From Paenibacillus piscarius (GTDB lineage Bacteria; Bacillota; Bacilli; Paenibacillales; Paenibacillaceae), in NCBI RefSeq assembly GCF_022234545.1, contig NZ_JAIEUI010000008.1, positions 186,001-250,000 of the forward strand: a stretch of 64,000 bases of DNA, read 5' to 3'. Numbering within the stretch: the stretch's first letter is position 1; each line of letters starts with the position of its first letter. Shown here piece after piece: positions 60,210-64,000 of the stretch. Both the position numbers and the translations under genes were made by a program. Under the pieces are notes generated by a model that was given only the letters and a program-made list of their open reading frames with translations, was not told the DNA's origin and did no database searches.

Positions 60210-61262
60210 ATGGAAGCATTGCTGGACCAATTAGTTGAACGCAATGAGCTGAATCAGGAAGAGCTGGTCTGCCTGCTGCAGCAGCTGAACACCGGGAGCA
60301 GAGACCGGTTATTCCATCTGGCGGTTCAGGCCCGGAAGCTGCATTATGGTGAAACCGTTTACTTGCGTGGGTTAATCGAATTCTCCAGCTTCTGCAGGCA
60401 GGATTGTCTCTACTGCGGCCTGCGCAGATCGAATCTCGCGGCAGAGCGTTACCGGCTGACGGAGCAGGAGATTATGGAGTGTGCGGAGGAGGGCTATCGC
60501 CTCGGGTATCGTTCGTTCGTGCTGCAGAGCGGAGAGGATGCCTACTTCACGGAGGCCAGGCTGATCCGCATTGTCACAGGCATCAAGCAGCGCTGCCCTG
60601 GAGCAGCCATTACTTTATCCGTTGGAGAACGGAGCGAGGGCTTCTACCGGGCGTTGTTCGATGCAGGGGCGGACCGCTATCTGCTCCGGCATGAGACCGC
60701 TTCACGTACGCTGTACCGGTCTCTGCACCCCGGAATGTCTTACGATCACCGGCTTGAGTGCCTCCGGCTGCTTAAGAGCATCGGTTATCAGGTGGGATCG
60801 GGCTTCATGGTCGGTCTTCCCGGACAGACCCTCTCCCATCTGGCAGAGGATCTGCTGCTGCTGAAGGAGCTTCAGCCCCACATGATCGGCATCGGGCCGT
60901 TCATCCCGCACAGCGCAACCCCGCTCGGTGAGAAGCAGGGAGGAACCGTAGACGACACCCTCGTGATGCTTGCCCTGGCGAGGCTGCTCGTGCCGGATGC
61001 ACTGATGCCTGCTACAACAGCTATGGGTACGCTTGATCCGCTCGGGCGGGAGAAGGCGCTGCAGGCAGGCTGCAATGTAGTGATGCCGATTCTGTCGCCG
61101 CTTAGTGTCCGCCGGAAATATGCGCTGTATGAGAACAAGATCTGTATGGGCGATGAGCCCGCCGTGTGCCGGGACTGCATTGAGCTGAGGATTGCGGCGG
61201 CCGGGTATCAGATTGAACTGGGCAGAGGGGATCATTGCAGCTATAGGGCCAGCCCCCAATAG
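60210..61262 (+). CDS. hydE: Radical SAM protein, HydE type
   Basis: A 350-residue radical SAM enzyme. The cluster motif CRQDCLYC has Cys62, Cys66 and Cys69 (CX3CX2C). The C-terminal KICMGDEPAVCRDC has the CX7CX2C pattern of the second cluster of HydE, which supports that assignment over biotin synthase or PylB. HydE takes part in building the H-cluster ligands of [FeFe] hydrogenase. No HydF, HydG or hydrogenase gene is in the window. The ATG follows GGAGG; a 14-residue longer start has no such site. It is 85 bases upstream of a 2-oxoacid:ferredoxin oxidoreductase, which could supply reduced ferredoxin. Confidence 0.85.
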   Translation: MEALLDQLVERNELNQEELVCLLQQLNTGSRDRLFHLAVQARKLHYGETVYLRGLIEFSSFCRQDCLYCGLRRSNLAAERYRLTEQEIMECAEEGYRLGYRSFVLQSGEDAYFTEARLIRIVTGIKQRCPGAAITLSVGERSEGFYRALFDAGADRYLLRHETASRTLYRSLHPGMSYDHRLECLRLLKSIGYQVGSGFMVGLPGQTLSHLAEDLLLLKELQPHMIGIGPFIPHSATPLGEKQGGTVDDTLVMLALARLLVPDALMPATTAMGTLDPLGREKALQAGCNVVMPILSPLSVRRKYALYENKICMGDEPAVCRDCIELRIAAAGYQIELGRGDHCSYRASPQ

Positions 61263-61293
61263 CATCTGCGCTAAGCTTTTACAATGGCCTTAT

Positions 61294-61311
61294 TAGTGAA
61301 TTTATTCACAT
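61294..61311 (+). promoter_or_regulatory. Rex/Fnr-like redox operator
   Basis: TAGTGAATTTATTCACAT. The core GTGAA-TTTA-TTCAC matches the Rex consensus TTGTGAA-N4-TTCACAA at most positions, and the reverse strand reads TGTGA-N6-TCACT, the consensus I recall for Bacillus Fnr. It lies about 40 bases upstream of the oxidoreductase start, close to TACAAT at 61280. Confidence 0.6.
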
Positions 61312-61347
61312 TAAAGATGTTTTCTGAACATTGAAGGAGGAGATTTC

Positions 61348-62340
61348 ATGTCAACACTCCCGCATAAGAATGCGCTTGGCTTCTATGAAATCCGGCTGGA
61401 ATCCATCGGCGGTCTTGGAGCCAACCTGGCCGGCAAAATGCTGGCCGAGACCGGTGCGCTGGAGCTGGGCTTCAATGCCGCCAACTTCTCGTCTTACGGC
61501 TCGGAGAAAAAAGGAACCCCGATCAAGACCTTCGTCCGCTTTTGCGACCCTGAGGTGGAGATCCGGGATCATAGCCCGATTGAGGAGCCCCATCTGGTGG
61601 CGGTCTTTCATGAGGCCCTGTACGGGACCGTCAATGTCGTCAGCGGCCTGCAGCCGGATGGCGTGGTTCTGGTGAATACCCCGCGTGATTTCGATGAGGT
61701 CCGGGCCGACCTGAAGCTGGAATACGGAACGATAGCTGTGGTGGACGCCATGGGCATTGCCGTCGAGGAGCAGACGAAGGTGAACACCTCCATGCTCGGC
61801 GCGATGTTCCGCATCTGTGACTTCCTGGATCCCGAGGCGATGCGCAAGGTCATCCGCAGAACCTTCGAGAAGAAATATCCGCATCTGGTGGAGCCTAATA
61901 TCCGCACCTTCGACCGGGGATACAATGAGGTGAAGTTCAAGACCTATGAGGTGCCGGAGGGCACAGTGACCGCTCCCTTCAAGCGTGCACAATCCCTGCT
62001 CGGCTATGAGACCCAGACGCCGGGCGGCGTCATTCTGGCTCAGGGCAACAGTGTGCTGAAGGACTTAAGCGGCTCGCGCTCCGGCGTTCTGCCTGTGCTG
62101 GATCTGGATTCTTGCATCAGCTGTGCGGCCTGTGACAATGTGTGCCCGGATAACTGCTTCGTCTGGGAGGAAGGCGAGGATAAGCGCGGACGGCCGCAGC
62201 AGACGCTGCTCGGTATCGATTACCACTACTGTAAGGGCTGCCTGAAATGTATCGAGGTCTGCCCGACCGAGGCCCTGACCAGCATCCGCGAGGAGCTCGG
62301 GTTCGCCGAGGAGCACCGCGTTCCCCAGGTATTCAAGTGA
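61348..62340 (+). CDS. 2-oxoacid:ferredoxin oxidoreductase, gamma-delta fusion
   Basis: A 330-residue protein with two domains. The gamma domain (YEIRLESIGGLGANLAGKML, NTSMLGAMF) spans about 1-210. The C-terminal delta domain holds two 4Fe-4S binding motifs: CISCAACDNVCPDNC and CKGCLKCIEVCP. It carries electrons from the thiamine centre of the alpha-beta subunit to ferredoxin. The gene starts after GAAGGAGGAG and is followed 21 bases later by the alpha-beta gene. The substrate may be pyruvate, 2-oxoglutarate or a branched-chain 2-oxoacid. The upstream palindrome suggests control by NADH/NAD ratio or oxygen. Confidence 0.87.
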   Translation: MSTLPHKNALGFYEIRLESIGGLGANLAGKMLAETGALELGFNAANFSSYGSEKKGTPIKTFVRFCDPEVEIRDHSPIEEPHLVAVFHEALYGTVNVVSGLQPDGVVLVNTPRDFDEVRADLKLEYGTIAVVDAMGIAVEEQTKVNTSMLGAMFRICDFLDPEAMRKVIRRTFEKKYPHLVEPNIRTFDRGYNEVKFKTYEVPEGTVTAPFKRAQSLLGYETQTPGGVILAQGNSVLKDLSGSRSGVLPVLDLDSCISCAACDNVCPDNCFVWEEGEDKRGRPQQTLLGIDYHYCKGCLKCIEVCPTEALTSIREELGFAEEHRVPQVFK

Positions 62341-62361
62341 TTAGACAAGGAGGCGAGAACA

Positions 62362-64000
62362 ATGGCTGTCAGTGAAAATACAGAAACACAGGCTGTGCCT
62401 GCCGAGCAAGTAACCACCTTTGAGTCCGGGAATGAGATGGCGGCAACGGCGGCGGCGCAGATTAACTATCATATCATGGGCTATTTTCCGATTACCCCTT
62501 CAACGGAGGTGGCCCAGTATCTCGATCAGATGAAGGCCCGCGGCCAGCATGACATTGAGCTGATTGCTGCAGACGGTGAGCACGGCTCCGCAGGCATCTG
62601 CTACGGGGCGGCGATGGCCGGTGCCCGTGTCATTAACGCGACCAGCTCCCAAGGCTTCCTCTACATGCTGGAGCAGCTCCCTACCCAGTCCGGGACCCGG
62701 TTCCCGATGGTGCTGAATCTGGTGACCCGTGCAGTCAGCGGACCGCTTGATATCCGCGGCGACCATTCCGACCTCTATTACGGTCTGAATACCGGCTGGG
62801 TTATTCTGACGGCCAGCACGCCGCAGGCGGTGTATGACATGAACATCATGGCGCTGCGGATTGCGGAGCATGCTGAGGTGCGCCTGCCAGTCATTGTCGC
62901 CTATGACGGCTTCTTCACCTCCCATCAGAAGCGCAAGGTTCAATACTTCAAGGAGAATGAAGTGGTGCAGCGCTTCGTGGGCCCGAACCCGAATCACAAT
63001 TATCCGAATGTCTCTGACCCGGTCCATCCGGTGACCATCGGCGCGCATATGGGCGGAGATGACCTGCTCAATAACCACTACCAGCTATCGCTGGCGCTAG
63101 AGAAGGCCGGCGAAGTCTATGCCGAGGTAGCCGCCGAATATGCCGCCTTGTCCGGGCGCGAGCATCAGGTGCTTGATCTGTACCGGATGGACGATGCCGA
63201 GGTAGCCGTGTTCCTGCTGAACTCTGCCGGAGAATCGGCCAAGGATACTGTAGATGCGCTGCGGAATAGAGGCATTAAGGCCGGCCTGGTCCGTCCGAAC
63301 CTGATCCGGCCCTTCCCGGCGGCGCAGCTGCGCCAGGCGCTTAAGCAGGTCAAGGCGCTGCTGGTCGGAGAACGGGCAGATTCCTATGGGTCCCAGGGCG
63401 GCAACCTGACCCATGAGATCCGTTCCTCACTCCAGGTTGATCCGGATAACCATACGGTGATTCTCTCCCGTATCTTCGGTCTGGGCGGCAAGGACTTCTA
63501 TGCCGATGATGCTGAAGCCTTCTTCGAGCTGGCAATCGATGCGGCCCATAAAGGGTATGCCGAGAAGCCGTTCGATTATCATGGCTACTATCCCGGAGAC
63601 CCGCAGCACGCGATAACTCCAGTGAGTGAACCGCTGCATGGTGATGATTACCGGAGCGGACTGATCGAGGTAACTCCAGGCGAGGATGGACGGCTGAAGG
63701 TGAAGCTGCCTCCGCTGCGGCAGCTGACTGCGAAGCCCCGCCGGCTGGCCCCAGGTCACGGCGCGTGTCCCGGCTGCGGCGCATTATCGGCGCTGGAGCT
63801 GTTCTTCAAGGGCATCGAGGGCGACATGGTCGTCCTGTTCCAGACGGGCTGTGCGTATGTGGTAACGGCCAGCTATCCGTACTCATCCCATAACCAGACC
63901 TTCGTGCACAACCTGTTCCAGAATGGTGCAGCGACGCTCGCGGGTATGGTGGATGCCTTCTATGAATTAAAGCGGCGCGGCGAGATCCAGATCAGCGACG
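62362..64000 (+). CDS. 2-oxoacid:ferredoxin oxidoreductase, alpha-beta fusion (cut by window end)
   Basis: At least 546 codons, open at the right edge. The alpha part has EMAATAAAQINYHIMGYFPIT and then SGPLDIRGDHSDLYYGLNTG, followed by the domain II region QHQVLDLYRMDDAEVAV-like. From about residue 445 the beta part begins, with the thiamine diphosphate motif GHGACPGCGALSALELF and QTGCAYVV. It decarboxylates a 2-oxoacid with coenzyme A and passes electrons to the gamma-delta subunit. Fusion of alpha and beta into one chain is less usual than separate subunits. AAGGAGG lies upstream of ATG. Confidence 0.9.
   Translation, partial: MAVSENTETQAVPAEQVTTFESGNEMAATAAAQINYHIMGYFPITPSTEVAQYLDQMKARGQHDIELIAADGEHGSAGICYGAAMAGARVINATSSQGFLYMLEQLPTQSGTRFPMVLNLVTRAVSGPLDIRGDHSDLYYGLNTGWVILTASTPQAVYDMNIMALRIAEHAEVRLPVIVAYDGFFTSHQKRKVQYFKENEVVQRFVGPNPNHNYPNVSDPVHPVTIGAHMGGDDLLNNHYQLSLALEKAGEVYAEVAAEYAALSGREHQVLDLYRMDDAEVAVFLLNSAGESAKDTVDALRNRGIKAGLVRPNLIRPFPAAQLRQALKQVKALLVGERADSYGSQGGNLTHEIRSSLQVDPDNHTVILSRIFGLGGKDFYADDAEAFFELAIDAAHKGYAEKPFDYHGYYPGDPQHAITPVSEPLHGDDYRSGLIEVTPGEDGRLKVKLPPLRQLTAKPRRLAPGHGACPGCGALSALELFFKGIEGDMVVLFQTGCAYVVTASYPYSSHNQTFVHNLFQNGAATLAGMVDAFYELKRRGEIQISD

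Overview
The window looks like a chromosomal segment of a monoderm Bacillales, most likely Paenibacillus or a close relative. The evidence is strong GGAGG-type ribosome binding sites, frequent TTG/GTG starts, lipobox lipoproteins, a YesMN-type two-component system beside a CUT1 sugar ABC transporter, a tRNA gene without an encoded CCA end, and Bacillus-type sigma-A promoters. The genus is inferred from general resemblance; no search was run.

Layout. (1) 73-6584: response regulator, sensor kinase and a carbohydrate ABC importer (binding lipoprotein plus two permeases), closed by a terminator. (2) 6784-8246: one small divergent HTH gene, two tandem duplicated HTH genes with a direct-repeat operator candidate, then tRNA-Leu(GAG) with two terminators. 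(3) 8270-10341: glutathione peroxidase and Ohr, divergent, with a near-perfect OhrR box on the peroxidase promoter, then a small Cys-rich protein and a DCC-family protein. (4) 10540-21219: a complete monoderm Flp/Tad pilus locus with CpaE-like ATPase, CpaF, TadB, TadC, Flp pilin, two TadE-type minor pilins (one with a C-terminal beta domain), a DUF5702-like protein, prepilin peptidase and an FHA protein. (5) 21221-24885: sugar epimerase-like SDR, DUF2621-like protein, endonuclease IV with a C-terminal extension, PurU. (6) 25136-38659: a second, very divergent Tad-like locus. It has a SAF-domain protein, a CpaE-like protein whose P-loop lysine is cysteine, a divergent CpaF, TadB/TadC-like proteins, two tandem mini-pilin-like peptides (one only 47 codons), two pseudopilin-like proteins, then three secreted proteins, two of them large with PKD/Ig-like repeats and no recognisable wall anchor. 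This is the best candidate for an undescribed system. A permuted NlpC/P60-like protein faces it.

(7) 39563-49900: transketolase, PpnP, an ABC-2 exporter, an orphan short transcription unit, acetyltransferase, beta-hydroxyacid dehydrogenase, glucose-6-phosphate isomerase, YigZ-type protein, TetR regulator, YjbQ. (8) 50091-53862: sulfate/thiosulfate ABC importer in the order cysT-cysW-cysA-sbp. (9) 53970-59963: a beta-lactamase-fold hydrolase behind a leader with two mutually exclusive hairpins, an SDR, an AraC regulator broken by one in-frame TGA, an acetyltransferase and an ABC exporter. (10) 60210-64000: HydE-type radical SAM protein and a two-polypeptide 2-oxoacid:ferredoxin oxidoreductase (gamma-delta, then alpha-beta cut by the window edge) behind a Rex/Fnr-like palindrome, suggesting redox or oxygen control.

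How it fits together. Two pilus-type assembly machines lie within 28 kb. Only the first carries a prepilin peptidase, so it may serve both. The rest is core metabolism, stress defence and transport. I saw no CRISPR array, IS element, prophage structural gene or rRNA.
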